DNA of 59,419 bases from an uncultured Muribaculaceae bacterium (lineage in GTDB: Bacteria > Bacteroidota > Bacteroidia > Bacteroidales > Muribaculaceae), in the NCBI GenBank assembly GCA_910579105.1, contig CAJTRT010000012.1, forward strand, positions 1 to 59,419, given 5' to 3'. Below the pieces are notes generated by a model. That model was not told the origin of the DNA. It did no database searches and worked only from the letters and a program-made list of their open reading frames with translations. Positions 41,298-48,972 of the stretch are shown piece by piece (positions within the stretch are counted from its first letter, which is position 1; every line of letters begins with the position of its first letter). The translations under genes were made by a program, and so were the position numbers.

Positions 41298-41359
41298 ATT
41301 TTATATGAGCACGATGGCGGATACGCATATATCGGAATGGAAAACTAAAAAAGCGACTT

Positions 41360-42607
41360 ATGGCTACAATTTCTGTAAAGTTCAGGACGGGAAAATTTTT
41401 TGAGACGGGAAAAGGGAACGGCGGGAAAGCAGGATGGCATGAAGCAGCATACGGCACGGTTTACTACCAGGTCATCCAACAACGCAAAGTCAGGCTGCTC
41501 GCCTCCGGATACCGGCTGACGACAGCGGAATGGGAAGAGATCATTTCAGGCAGCTGTCGCAACTGCCGGCTGAAAAGCGTGGCGGACGGCATAAGCCTCG
41601 ATCTCGACAGGCTGCGCCGCATAATCGACGGTCTGCAAAGGAAACCGACGGGATTCTCTGCCGACGATGTGTCATTCGAGTTCCGCCGCATTGACCGCGA
41701 GTTGCGTATGGGCGAATTTACCGGGAAGACGATGTCGCGGCTTATACAGCAGGGACGCGCGCGCACGGCAGAAACTTACCATGCCGCCGTCAGAAGTTTC
41801 CGCCAGTACTGGTTATCGACAGGCGCTGTGCGGGAACCCGGAATCGACCATCTGACCGCTGACAATGTCTGCGGCTACAATGAGTGGCTCAGGGACCGCG
41901 GAGCGGTCAACAACACCATCTCATTCTATAACCGGGTGCTCAGGGCAATCTATAACCGCGCGCTCGATACCGAGGAAATGATGGAGGACCGGCGTCCGTT
42001 CCGCAGAGTCTACACCGGGGTCGACAAGACCCGCAAGCGCGCCCTTCCGCTGGATGCCGTAAGCAGAATCGCCGCATTGGACCTCTCCCGGCAACCTCCG
42101 CTCGATTTCGCCCGCGACATGTTCATTCTGAGTTTCAGCCTGCGGGGCATGAGTTTCATCGATATGGCCTTCCTGCACAAAAACGACCTCCGCGACGGGC
42201 GCCTCTGTTATCGGCGCCGCAAAACGGGACAACGGCTCGAAATAGAGTGGACCAGCCAGATGCAGCGCATCATCGACAAATACCCTCCGAACGAGACTGA
42301 TTTCCTGCTACCGATCATACGGCACAAAGGGAGCGACGAGCGGTGCGCGTACCGCAACTCGGCATACAACATAAACCGGTCCTTGAAAACAGTCGGAGCC
42401 ATAGCCGGCGTGGCGATGCCCCTTACACTGTACGCCGCGCGCCACAGCTGGGCATCAGCGGCAATGGCCAAGGGAATTCCCATCAGTGTTATCAGCGAGG
42501 GGATGGGACACGACTCGGAGCGCACCACGCGTATCTACCTCGCACAATTCGATACCGCCGCCGTAGACCGCGCGAACGCCCTCATCCTCGACTCAATTGA
42601 CGTTTAA
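41360..42607 (+). CDS. Tyrosine recombinase (phage-integrase family)
   Basis: A 415-residue protein of the Bacteroidetes type: an N-terminal arm-type domain (to about 95), a SAM-like core-binding domain (about 103-205, TAETYHAAVRSFRQYW, then NVCGYNEWLRD), and a catalytic domain. Catalytic residues are all visible: R262 in FSLRGMSF, K288 in RRKTGQ, R361 in YAARHSWAS (with Tyr358 at the first His position, as is common in this group), H384 in GMGHDSE and nucleophile Y393 in RIYLAQF. It can carry out site-specific inversion or integration; no attachment sites were recognised. It sits right after the operon terminator and its 3' end overlaps the convergent DUF488 gene by 15 bp. Confidence 0.92.
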   Translation: MATISVKFRTGKFFETGKGNGGKAGWHEAAYGTVYYQVIQQRKVRLLASGYRLTTAEWEEIISGSCRNCRLKSVADGISLDLDRLRRIIDGLQRKPTGFSADDVSFEFRRIDRELRMGEFTGKTMSRLIQQGRARTAETYHAAVRSFRQYWLSTGAVREPGIDHLTADNVCGYNEWLRDRGAVNNTISFYNRVLRAIYNRALDTEEMMEDRRPFRRVYTGVDKTRKRALPLDAVSRIAALDLSRQPPLDFARDMFILSFSLRGMSFIDMAFLHKNDLRDGRLCYRRRKTGQRLEIEWTSQMQRIIDKYPPNETDFLLPIIRHKGSDERCAYRNSAYNINRSLKTVGAIAGVAMPLTLYAARHSWASAAMAKGIPISVISEGMGHDSERTTRIYLAQFDTAAVDRANALILDSIDV

Positions 42608-42958
42608 GACCTTCCGAAGCGCGTCGCGCAGGACTGCCGCGTTGTTATGTTCCTCGTCATGCGACGAATAAAGCAACGTGACGGCATTTTTGCCCGATAC
42701 GACATTCTTCAATGCCTCGAAACCCGGGTTGGCTGCCAATTCGGCCCCGTAGCGACGTGCGAATTCCGCCCACCTGTGCCCGGGGTCGGCATGGTACCAT
42801 TCCCTGAGCTCGGTTGTCGGAGCGATCTGCTTATCCCACAGATTGTAATGGAACGTCTCATGCGACAGCCCGCGCGGCCACAGTCTGTCCACATACACCC
42901 TGAAGCCATCGGAAGGACTTTCCGGCTCGTAGGCTCTCTTGATCTGGATGTTTCCCAT
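42593..42958 (-). CDS. DUF488 family protein
   Basis: A 121-residue protein with the full DUF488 pattern: IQIKRAYEPESPSDGFRVYV, DRLWPRGLSHE, LREWYHADPGHRWAEFARRY and VTLLYSSHDEEHNNA. The family has conserved Arg and Asp/His residues and an unknown role; some members sit beside redox or heme genes. A single gene, transcribed toward the recombinase and overlapping its 3' end by 15 bp. Confidence 0.92.
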   Translation of the reverse strand: MGNIQIKRAYEPESPSDGFRVYVDRLWPRGLSHETFHYNLWDKQIAPTTELREWYHADPGHRWAEFARRYGAELAANPGFEALKNVVSGKNAVTLLYSSHDEEHNNAAVLRDALRKVLNVN

Positions 42959-43034
42959 ATGCTGGTTCTTTTACCGATGGAACAATTCCAGGAGGCATAA
43001 GGTTGCGGTAGAACAAAAAACGATCCCGCTGCGT

Positions 43035-43065
43035 TTTGGAATCAGATGTTTTTCGCGTAACTTCG
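43035..43065 (+). promoter_or_regulatory. Promoter of the lipoprotein nitroreductase gene
   Basis: TTTG at 43035-43038, a 19-nt spacer, then TAACTTCG at 43058-43065. The leader to the ATG at 43089 is about 18 nt. Confidence 0.7.
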
Positions 43066-43088
43066 CAAAAACATCTTTTGAATTGACT

Positions 43089-43718
43089 ATGAATGTGAAA
43101 TCTGTTTTGACAGCCGGAATATCGGCTCTTTCAATTATGGCAACCTCTTCGTGCTCGCAATATGGCGGACAGGCTCCTGTGACTCCCGACAATACTGCCG
43201 GGATTGTCGTGGAAAATATAATGACCCGCACCAGCATCCGCCAGTTCACCGGCCAACCGGTCGGAAAAGACACCCTTGAAACACTCGTTAAAGCCGGTAT
43301 GGCCGCCCCGACGGCCGTCAACGCCCAGCCATGGGCTTTCGTGGTAGTTACCGACAGAGCCGTACTCGACAGTCTTGACGCCGTGCATCCATATTCGCAT
43401 CTCAAAAAAGCCGGAGCCGCTATCGTGGTCTGCGGGGATATGGAGAAAGCGCTCGAAGGGGACAACCGAGCCTACTGGATCCAGGATTGTTCCGCCGCCA
43501 CCGAGAACATCCTGCTGGCAGCCCACGCCTACGGCCTCGGCGCCGTGTGGTGCGGGGTATACCCGAATCCCGAACGTATTCCCGGCGTAAAGCAGGTTCT
43601 CGGACTTCCCGATTCCATAATCCCGCTCAATATCGTCACGATCGGTCATCCCGAGAATCCCGACCACCAGCCAAAGGACAAGTGGGATCCCGAACGCGTG
43701 CGCTTCAACCACTGGTAA
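43089..43718 (+). CDS. Nitroreductase-family lipoprotein
   Basis: The ATG at 43089, just past the promoter, gives 209 residues. The N-terminus is a lipoprotein signal with the lipobox ending S-S-C22. The nitroreductase fold follows: TRTSIRQFTGQPVGKDTLE (FMN phosphate site), GMAAPTAVNAQPWAFVVV, AATENILLAAHAYGLGAVWC and IVTIGHPENPDHQPKDKW. Family enzymes reduce nitro groups, quinones or flavins with NAD(P)H. Export to the periplasm as a lipoprotein is unusual, because NAD(P)H is absent there. It converges with the AlkD-like gene with only 2 bp between stops. Confidence 0.88.
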   Translation: MNVKSVLTAGISALSIMATSSCSQYGGQAPVTPDNTAGIVVENIMTRTSIRQFTGQPVGKDTLETLVKAGMAAPTAVNAQPWAFVVVTDRAVLDSLDAVHPYSHLKKAGAAIVVCGDMEKALEGDNRAYWIQDCSAATENILLAAHAYGLGAVWCGVYPNPERIPGVKQVLGLPDSIIPLNIVTIGHPENPDHQPKDKWDPERVRFNHW

Positions 43719-43720
43719 GC

Positions 43721-44440
43721 CTATCTGCCGAGCGACATATAACGCGCCCGCTCCTCCATCGACAGCTTCTCTATCGAATAGCGCAGCATAGTCCGCGGCA
43801 TACGGGCGGCGTGCCGGTCAAGGAACAACAACAGTTCCGGCATGCCGCCCCGTTTGCCCACTTCCCTGAGCATCCAGCCGGTTGCCTTATGGATAAGGTC
43901 ATGCTTGTGGCCCATCAGCAGTTCGGCCAGGCGCAGCGTGTCTCCGAACTCACCGCCGCGGATAAGCGTCCAGCAGGCGACGACGGCGACGCGCTGATGC
44001 CAAAGGCTACCGTCCATGCCCGCGAGCTCATACAGCAAGGAGCGTTCTCGCGGGTGGGCGAGCAGCCATTCTCCGAGGATTTTTGGTGCCACGAGGTCTA
44101 CAAGGTCCCAGTTGTTGCCCCGGTCGATCACCGAAAGATAGTAATCGACTACCGGCCTCTTGTCTTTCGACCGCTTGAAAATCTCCACAAGCAGCAGAAA
44201 GCCCGCCAGCCGAATCTCATGCCATCCCGACATAAGCAGACGGTCGATATCCGCTATCTCCACTTCTTGCCGGAACTCCCTGACTATTGATCTTGTGGCA
44301 GGCACTCTGATGCCGAGGAAACGGTCGCCCTCTCCATATTCACCTTTTCCGGTTTTGAAAAACCGGCATAGGTGGGCGGCCTGCACGGCATCCCCCATAC
44401 CTTCCATACGGAGCATTATCTCTCTGCTTACGTCACGCAT
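43721..44440 (-). CDS. DNA alkylation repair protein, AlkD-like HEAT-repeat family
   Basis: A 239-residue all-helical protein with the family segments FFKTGKGEYGEGDRFLGI, MSGWHEIRLAGFLLLVEIF, NNWDLVDLVAPKILGEWL, LWHQRVAVVACWTLI and DLIHKATGWMLREVGKR. In AlkD the HEAT-like repeats cradle duplex DNA and the WD and R residues (here W-D in NNWDLVD, R in HQRVAV) help remove N3- and N7-alkylated purines. A -7-like box TATCTTCG lies on the minus strand at 44470-44477. Transcribed toward the nitroreductase gene. Confidence 0.93.
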   Translation of the reverse strand: MRDVSREIMLRMEGMGDAVQAAHLCRFFKTGKGEYGEGDRFLGIRVPATRSIVREFRQEVEIADIDRLLMSGWHEIRLAGFLLLVEIFKRSKDKRPVVDYYLSVIDRGNNWDLVDLVAPKILGEWLLAHPRERSLLYELAGMDGSLWHQRVAVVACWTLIRGGEFGDTLRLAELLMGHKHDLIHKATGWMLREVGKRGGMPELLLFLDRHAARMPRTMLRYSIEKLSMEERARYMSLGR

Positions 44441-44530
44441 ACTTTTTTATGACTTGGCGCGAAGATACGGCAAAAATCCCATACCGCCGAAATAATGTCC
44501 GCAAGGTTTGCGCGGGATGGGATAGTTGAC

Positions 44531-44538
44531 TAACTTTG
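44531..44538 (+). promoter_or_regulatory. -7 box of the DUF5606 gene promoter
   Basis: A perfect TAACTTTG, 40 nt before the ATG. No TTTG occurs at the normal -33 distance; a TTTG lies closer, at 44517-44520. Confidence 0.55.
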
Positions 44539-44578
44539 CGTGTCAATTGTCTGAAAAGACACTTCAAACACAATAAAT

Positions 44579-45031
44579 ATGCTTAAAAAGATTTTATCAA
44601 TTTCGGGAAAGCCTGGTCTGTACCGCTTGGTGACGAACGGGAAAAATATGCTCATCGTTGAGAGTCTCCTTAACGGCAAGCGTATGCCGGCCTATGCCCG
44701 CGACAAGGTCGTTTCCTTAGGCGACATATCCATCTATACCACCGAGGAGGATATGCCTCTCGGCGAAGTATTGGAGAAAGTCAAGGAAGCCGCCGACGGC
44801 AAGCAGGTCGACGTCAAGGCCATCGGTGACGATGCGGCCGTGAGAGCTTACTTCAAGACCATCCTCCCGGAATACGACGAGGACCGCGTGTATACCACCG
44901 ATATCCGCAAACTATTCTCCTGGTACAACCAGCTTGTCGCCGCGGGAGTGACAGATTTCAAGAACGAGGAAATCGCGGAGGACGAGGCTGCCGAATCCGC
45001 CGAAAAAGCAGATTCCGAGTCGAAAGCGTAA
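44579..45031 (+). CDS. DUF5606/DUF6852 domain protein
   Basis: A 150-residue soluble protein that Bacteroidetes carry almost universally. It starts MLKKILSISGKPGLYRLVT and contains LIVESLLNGKRMPAYARDKV and TDIRKLFSWYNQLVAAGVTDF. The C-terminal 25 residues are an Ala/Glu-rich acidic tail. The fold suggests a small nucleic-acid or protein-binding beta domain followed by helices. The role is unknown. Monocistronic, between its own promoter and a terminator. Confidence 0.85.
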   Translation: MLKKILSISGKPGLYRLVTNGKNMLIVESLLNGKRMPAYARDKVVSLGDISIYTTEEDMPLGEVLEKVKEAADGKQVDVKAIGDDAAVRAYFKTILPEYDEDRVYTTDIRKLFSWYNQLVAAGVTDFKNEEIAEDEAAESAEKADSESKA

Positions 45032-45053
45032 TCCAGAAAGCCACACCACCGAC

Positions 45054-45090
45054 GGCGCTGTGTCAAAATTAGACACAGCGCCTTGTTTGT
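45054..45090 (+). terminator. Terminator of the DUF5606 gene
   Basis: An 11-bp perfect stem GGCGCTGTGTC (45054-45064) / GACACAGCGCC (45072-45082) followed by TTGTTTGT. It shares the stem core with the terminator at 5267, and closely with that at 53246. Confidence 0.85.
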
Positions 45091-45119
45091 ACCCTCGTTT
45101 TTTGTTTTCTGACAGGATG

Positions 45120-45827
45120 TCAGCCTTTCACCGTGCCATGCGGATCGTACCGCGACAACAGCCGCAGGATGGAGGGGAGGAGGGGAGTGGTGCCGTCGTT
45201 CGCGATGGTCCGGTAACCAACAACGGGCGAGTCCGTACCGGCCGCCGCACGCGCTGACGGCGATTCGGCCATCTGCGCGGCCATGCGGCGGCGTATGCTT
45301 TCGGCATCGGCATTGTCTCTCGCGGCGGCACGGGCCACGCGGATGTCTTCCGGTGCCGTCACCTCCCACATATCATCCACGATCTCGTGAAGGCCGCTTT
45401 TGAACGGGATGGCGGTCTCCACGAAAAACAACCTCGGGCCTGGCAATTCCCGCGAACCGCCGCCGTTCAGGTCCGTGCTGTATTTCGCCATCAGCGCGTC
45501 GCGCCATTCGGCGATGTCGGTTTTCACAGCCGAGTGCGCCAATCTCTCGAGAACCGCGAGCTTGGCGGGATTGGAAAACACCTCGGCGGCAACAGCCTTC
45601 CTGTCAACAATCCCGTCGGGATTGACCGCCGAGGGTGTTATATCCTTGACAAGTACAGCCTTGATCTCGTCCGACGCGTCCATAAGAGCCTTCGCCCTGC
45701 TGTCGCAGTCATAAACGGGATATCCCAGCGACGACAGCATCCGGCACACGACAGACTTTCCGCTCCCGATCCCCCCCGTCACAGCTATCATAAGAGGCTT
45801 GACAGCGCCTTCTGTTAATTTGTTCAT
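45120..45827 (-). CDS. coaE: Dephospho-CoA kinase
   Basis: A 235-residue P-loop kinase that makes coenzyme A from dephospho-CoA and ATP, the last step of CoA synthesis. Seen: Walker A TGGIGSGKS, YPVYDCDSRAKALM, LERLAHSAVK and RAAARDNADAESIRRRMAAQ. It starts inside the mutL stop (4-bp overlap), so the two are translationally coupled. It is slightly longer than the usual 200-210 residues because of an N-terminal extension of 12 residues and a C-terminal tail. A 7-C run at 45771-45777 is the complement of the codons for the Gly-Gly of the Walker A loop. Confidence 0.94.
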   Translation of the reverse strand: MNKLTEGAVKPLMIAVTGGIGSGKSVVCRMLSSLGYPVYDCDSRAKALMDASDEIKAVLVKDITPSAVNPDGIVDRKAVAAEVFSNPAKLAVLERLAHSAVKTDIAEWRDALMAKYSTDLNGGGSRELPGPRLFFVETAIPFKSGLHEIVDDMWEVTAPEDIRVARAAARDNADAESIRRRMAAQMAESPSARAAAGTDSPVVGYRTIANDGTTPLLPSILRLLSRYDPHGTVKG

Positions 45828-47788
45828 AGTCGTCGGGCTATTTCCTCGGCCGAAAGAGTGAACATAACTTGGTGGCCGTCGGGTGTATAACGGGGATCGG
45901 GAAGAGAGAATAAGTCGCTCAACAGTCGCTCGGATTCCGCCGGAGCCAACGGCTGTCCGGGCCGGATCGCCGCCGACCGTGCCATCGCCAGGGCCACGGC
46001 CTTGCGAAGCTCCTCACCTGTCTCCCGGCCTGTCTCCGTAACGTTCTCTATAATGCCGAGAAGGGCGTCGGAAGGGTTCCCCTGGGCTAACACAGACGGG
46101 ACGCCGTTAATACTCCATGAATTATCACCGATAAACGACAGGTCGAAACCGAGACTGGCGACCTCCTCCTGCAAACTGAGGAACACAGCGTTCTGCGAGG
46201 CGGTCAGCGACAACACTTCGGGAAATATAACCCGCTGGGTCTCACCGAGGCTCCCCCCCGTCAGCGAGGCGAACCTCTCATACAGCACGCGCACATGCGC
46301 CCGGTAACGGTCCACGATCAGCAGCCCTTCGCGCGAGGGAGTCACGATATACTTGTTGCGCACCTGCATGATCGTGCCAGCGGTAGAGGTGCCCTCCATT
46401 TCAGGGAGGACTCGCGGAGCCGCGGCGCCGGATGTCAGAGCCTCCTCGTCGGGAAGAAAGTCGTTCAGTACGGAAGCGCTTACGCCCTCCTCGTCCCCGT
46501 CGCTACCGACGGTATCCGGGGCAAAGGGATTATACGCGTCACCGGCCGGCAGGGCGTCAGACTGGCGCGACAATCCTTCGTACAGCTTGTCCCAGTCGGA
46601 AGTGGCCCGCGACGCGGAGCGCCGCCAATTACCGGACGTATCCGCCGGACTACCGTTCAAAGCTGAGGCCTTCCCCCGCCGGCTGCCGGCGAACGGGTTG
46701 TAAACATCAGTCACATCGCCGTGTTCGGCCGCAGCGTCCGGCTTGAACACGGGTATGTCCGGCGCATCCTGCGCGTCGAAATCGATCGCCGGCCCGACAT
46801 TGAACCTGCCGAGGCTTTCCTTGACCGCCGCGGCGAGTATCTGCCATATGGGCTGCTCGTTCTCAAACTTGATCTCGTTCTTCGTTGGATGGATGTTAAC
46901 GTCGATTGTCTGCGGGTCGACCTCGAAATTCAGGAAATAATTGGGTTGCGCGTCGGCGGAAATCAGGTCCTCGTAACAGGTAAGGACGGCCTTGTGGAAA
47001 TACGGATGGCGCATATTCCTGCCGTTTACGAAGAAATATTGCAGGGGATTGCGCTTGCGGGCGTTCTCAGGCAGGGAAACGAACCCTGAGACTTTGACAA
47101 GCGGCGTGGATGTCTCGACGGGTATCAGCTGTTTTTCGAGCGACTTGCCGAACAGTCCGGCTATACGCTGTTTCAATGAACCCGGAAGAAGCTGGTGCAG
47201 GGTTACATCATTGTGGACCAGCAGGAATTCCAGCGACGGGTTCACCAGGGCGAGCCGCTCGAACTCGTGTATTATATGGGATAGCTCCACGGAATCCCTT
47301 TTAAGGAACTTGCGGCGGGCCGGGACGTTGAAAAAAAGATTTTTCACCATTATGTTGGTCCCCTGGGCGCACGCCTCCGGCTGCTGCCCCTCGAATTTCG
47401 ACCCTGAGATTTCCAGATGGGTGCCGATTGTCTCTCCACTCTTCATCGTGCGCAGCTCCACCTGCGCGACAGCCGCCACCGACGGGAGCGCCTCGCCGCG
47501 GAACCCCATGGTGCGGAGGTCGAACAAATCGGTCGCCTGGCGTATTTTCGACGTGGCATGACGCTCAAAGGCAAGGCGAGCGTCGGTGTCGCTCATCCCG
47601 CAACCGTCATCAATGACCTGTATCAGGGTCTTCCCCGCGTCGCGCAGTATTATCTTTATCGACCTGCTTCCGGCGTCGACAGCGTTCTCCACGAGCTCCT
47701 TTATAACCGATGCCGGCCGCTGGATCACCTCGCCGGCCGCGATCTGGTTGGCCACTGAGTCGGGCAATAGCTTGATTACATCGCTCAT
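45824..47788 (-). CDS. mutL: DNA mismatch repair protein MutL
   Basis: A 654-residue protein. The N-terminal GHKL ATPase shows ELVENAVDAGSRSIKI, DDGCGM, ATSKIRQATDL and MGFRGEALPS. The transducer domain ends VDVNIHPTKNEIKF near residue 309. A linker (about 335-465) holds the repeated motif YNPFA twice. The C-terminal dimerisation domain follows. The stretch aligned with the endonuclease motif DQHAx2Ex4E reads D493-R-Y-R-A-H-V-R-V-L-Y-E504, lacking the Gln-His and first Glu, so nicking activity by this motif is doubtful. A 7-C run at 46253-46259 encodes Thr-Gly-Gly. It couples MutS mismatch recognition to strand removal. Confidence 0.94.
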   Translation of the reverse strand: MSDVIKLLPDSVANQIAAGEVIQRPASVIKELVENAVDAGSRSIKIILRDAGKTLIQVIDDGCGMSDTDARLAFERHATSKIRQATDLFDLRTMGFRGEALPSVAAVAQVELRTMKSGETIGTHLEISGSKFEGQQPEACAQGTNIMVKNLFFNVPARRKFLKRDSVELSHIIHEFERLALVNPSLEFLLVHNDVTLHQLLPGSLKQRIAGLFGKSLEKQLIPVETSTPLVKVSGFVSLPENARKRNPLQYFFVNGRNMRHPYFHKAVLTCYEDLISADAQPNYFLNFEVDPQTIDVNIHPTKNEIKFENEQPIWQILAAAVKESLGRFNVGPAIDFDAQDAPDIPVFKPDAAAEHGDVTDVYNPFAGSRRGKASALNGSPADTSGNWRRSASRATSDWDKLYEGLSRQSDALPAGDAYNPFAPDTVGSDGDEEGVSASVLNDFLPDEEALTSGAAAPRVLPEMEGTSTAGTIMQVRNKYIVTPSREGLLIVDRYRAHVRVLYERFASLTGGSLGETQRVIFPEVLSLTASQNAVFLSLQEEVASLGFDLSFIGDNSWSINGVPSVLAQGNPSDALLGIIENVTETGRETGEELRKAVALAMARSAAIRPGQPLAPAESERLLSDLFSLPDPRYTPDGHQVMFTLSAEEIARRL

Positions 47789-47837
47789 ATGTCAGAAACC
47801 AGTTTCATCCGTATTGACTGAATTTGTATTGGAAATG

Positions 47838-47865
47838 TAAAGTTAGCGCTTTTTTGCTAATTTCG
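47838..47865. promoter_or_regulatory. Overlapping divergent -7 boxes for mutL and the ATP-grasp-like gene
   Basis: On the minus strand TAACTTTA (47838-47845) lies about 50 nt before the mutL ATG. On the plus strand TAATTTCG (47858-47865) ends five bases before the ATG at 47871. Neither has a clear TTTG at the -33 distance. Confidence 0.45.
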
Positions 47866-47870
47866 CGGCT

Positions 47871-48965
47871 ATGGAACGCCTCTTTTTGTTCAATCCCGAA
47901 AACGACATAGCGCTCGCGGCCGGCAACGCCGTATTCACCCCTCCGAAAAACGCCGCCATTCTTCACCGCGCCGGAGCAATGCTCCCGTGGTGGCTCGGCT
48001 CGGAAGGCGACGGCGTCCTCGTCCCGGCCGGGGACCGCGATGACGCCGCCGCTTTCGCATCCTCAGCGGAAGAGCGGTTCGGACGCGGACCGGAAATAGC
48101 CAGTTCCGTCAACGGGCTTTCCGTCGGCCGTTTTGTCCCATGGGGATGGAGCGTTGACGCGCTAAGCCAGTTTAAGCGCGCCGGAGCCACTTTCCCGGCT
48201 TCGGATACTGAACGGATGAACCGCCTGCGCCAGCTTTCACACCGCCGCGTCTCACGGGTTGTCAACCAGTCGCTCTACGATGCGGCGATAGGGGAGTTCC
48301 CTCCTCTGCCCAGAGAGGTAACGAACGCCAGAGACATCAGCGACATTGAGAGAGTGTGGGGTTCGGTGTATGTGAAAGCCCCGTGGTCGTCAACAGGCCG
48401 CGGAGTGATGTGTTCCGACGATATGCCGCTCGACGAGCTCGTAAGGCGCACGGAGGGGACTATCCGGCGCCAGGGATCTGTAATGGTTGAAAAAGCTTTG
48501 GATAAGGTTGTGGATTTCGCAATGCTGTTCCGATCGGATGCCGGGCGCGTGCGCTTCGCGGGATATTCTCTGTTCTTCAACGGGCGCGGAAGCTCGTATG
48601 GGGGCAACCTGCTTCTGACTGACGGCGAAATCGAGCACAGGCTTTCAGCGTTTGTGTCGCCCGGACTGCTACGGAATGTCGCCGACACGCTATGTCAGGC
48701 ACTCACCGGGCTTGTGGCCGCTGACTATTCCGGCGACTTCGGGGTCGATATGATGGTATATGCCGAAAAGACGGGCGAATTCCGGCTCGCCCCGTGCGTG
48801 GAGCTGAATCTGAGGCTCACGATGGGGGTCGTCGCGCATAGCCTGACCGAACGGTTTCGCGGCACAGGATACGAAAAGCTGCTTGTTGGCCCGGCATCTG
48901 CCGCTGCCGACAACGCCTTCTGGCTCGTGCCGCGCAACGGATGCTATTTCATAGGACTGGTGTGA
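47871..48965 (+). CDS. Uncharacterised ATP-grasp-like protein
   Basis: A 364-residue soluble protein. No family name is certain, but the C-terminal two thirds follow the ATP-grasp order: YVKAPWSSTGRGV (K169 and a Gly-rich loop at 173-179), hinge residues VEKALDKVVDFAMLF (E207, K208), FGVDMMVYAEK (D293), then the metal-binding CVELNLRLTMG (E311, N313). The N-terminus opens RLFLFNPENDIALAAGN, seen in related Bacteroidales hypotheticals. ATP-grasp enzymes join a carboxylate to an amine or thiol through an acyl phosphate; the substrate here is unknown. It is a single gene with a probable leaderless promoter. Confidence 0.6.
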   Translation: MERLFLFNPENDIALAAGNAVFTPPKNAAILHRAGAMLPWWLGSEGDGVLVPAGDRDDAAAFASSAEERFGRGPEIASSVNGLSVGRFVPWGWSVDALSQFKRAGATFPASDTERMNRLRQLSHRRVSRVVNQSLYDAAIGEFPPLPREVTNARDISDIERVWGSVYVKAPWSSTGRGVMCSDDMPLDELVRRTEGTIRRQGSVMVEKALDKVVDFAMLFRSDAGRVRFAGYSLFFNGRGSSYGGNLLLTDGEIEHRLSAFVSPGLLRNVADTLCQALTGLVAADYSGDFGVDMMVYAEKTGEFRLAPCVELNLRLTMGVVAHSLTERFRGTGYEKLLVGPASAAADNAFWLVPRNGCYFIGLV

Positions 48966-48972
48966 CGGCCTG

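Noticed and set aside
41301..41359. Attachment or crossover site next to the recombinase
   Set aside because: Only weak, imperfect symmetry (CGAT...ATCG) is present; no matching arm was found elsewhere in the window.
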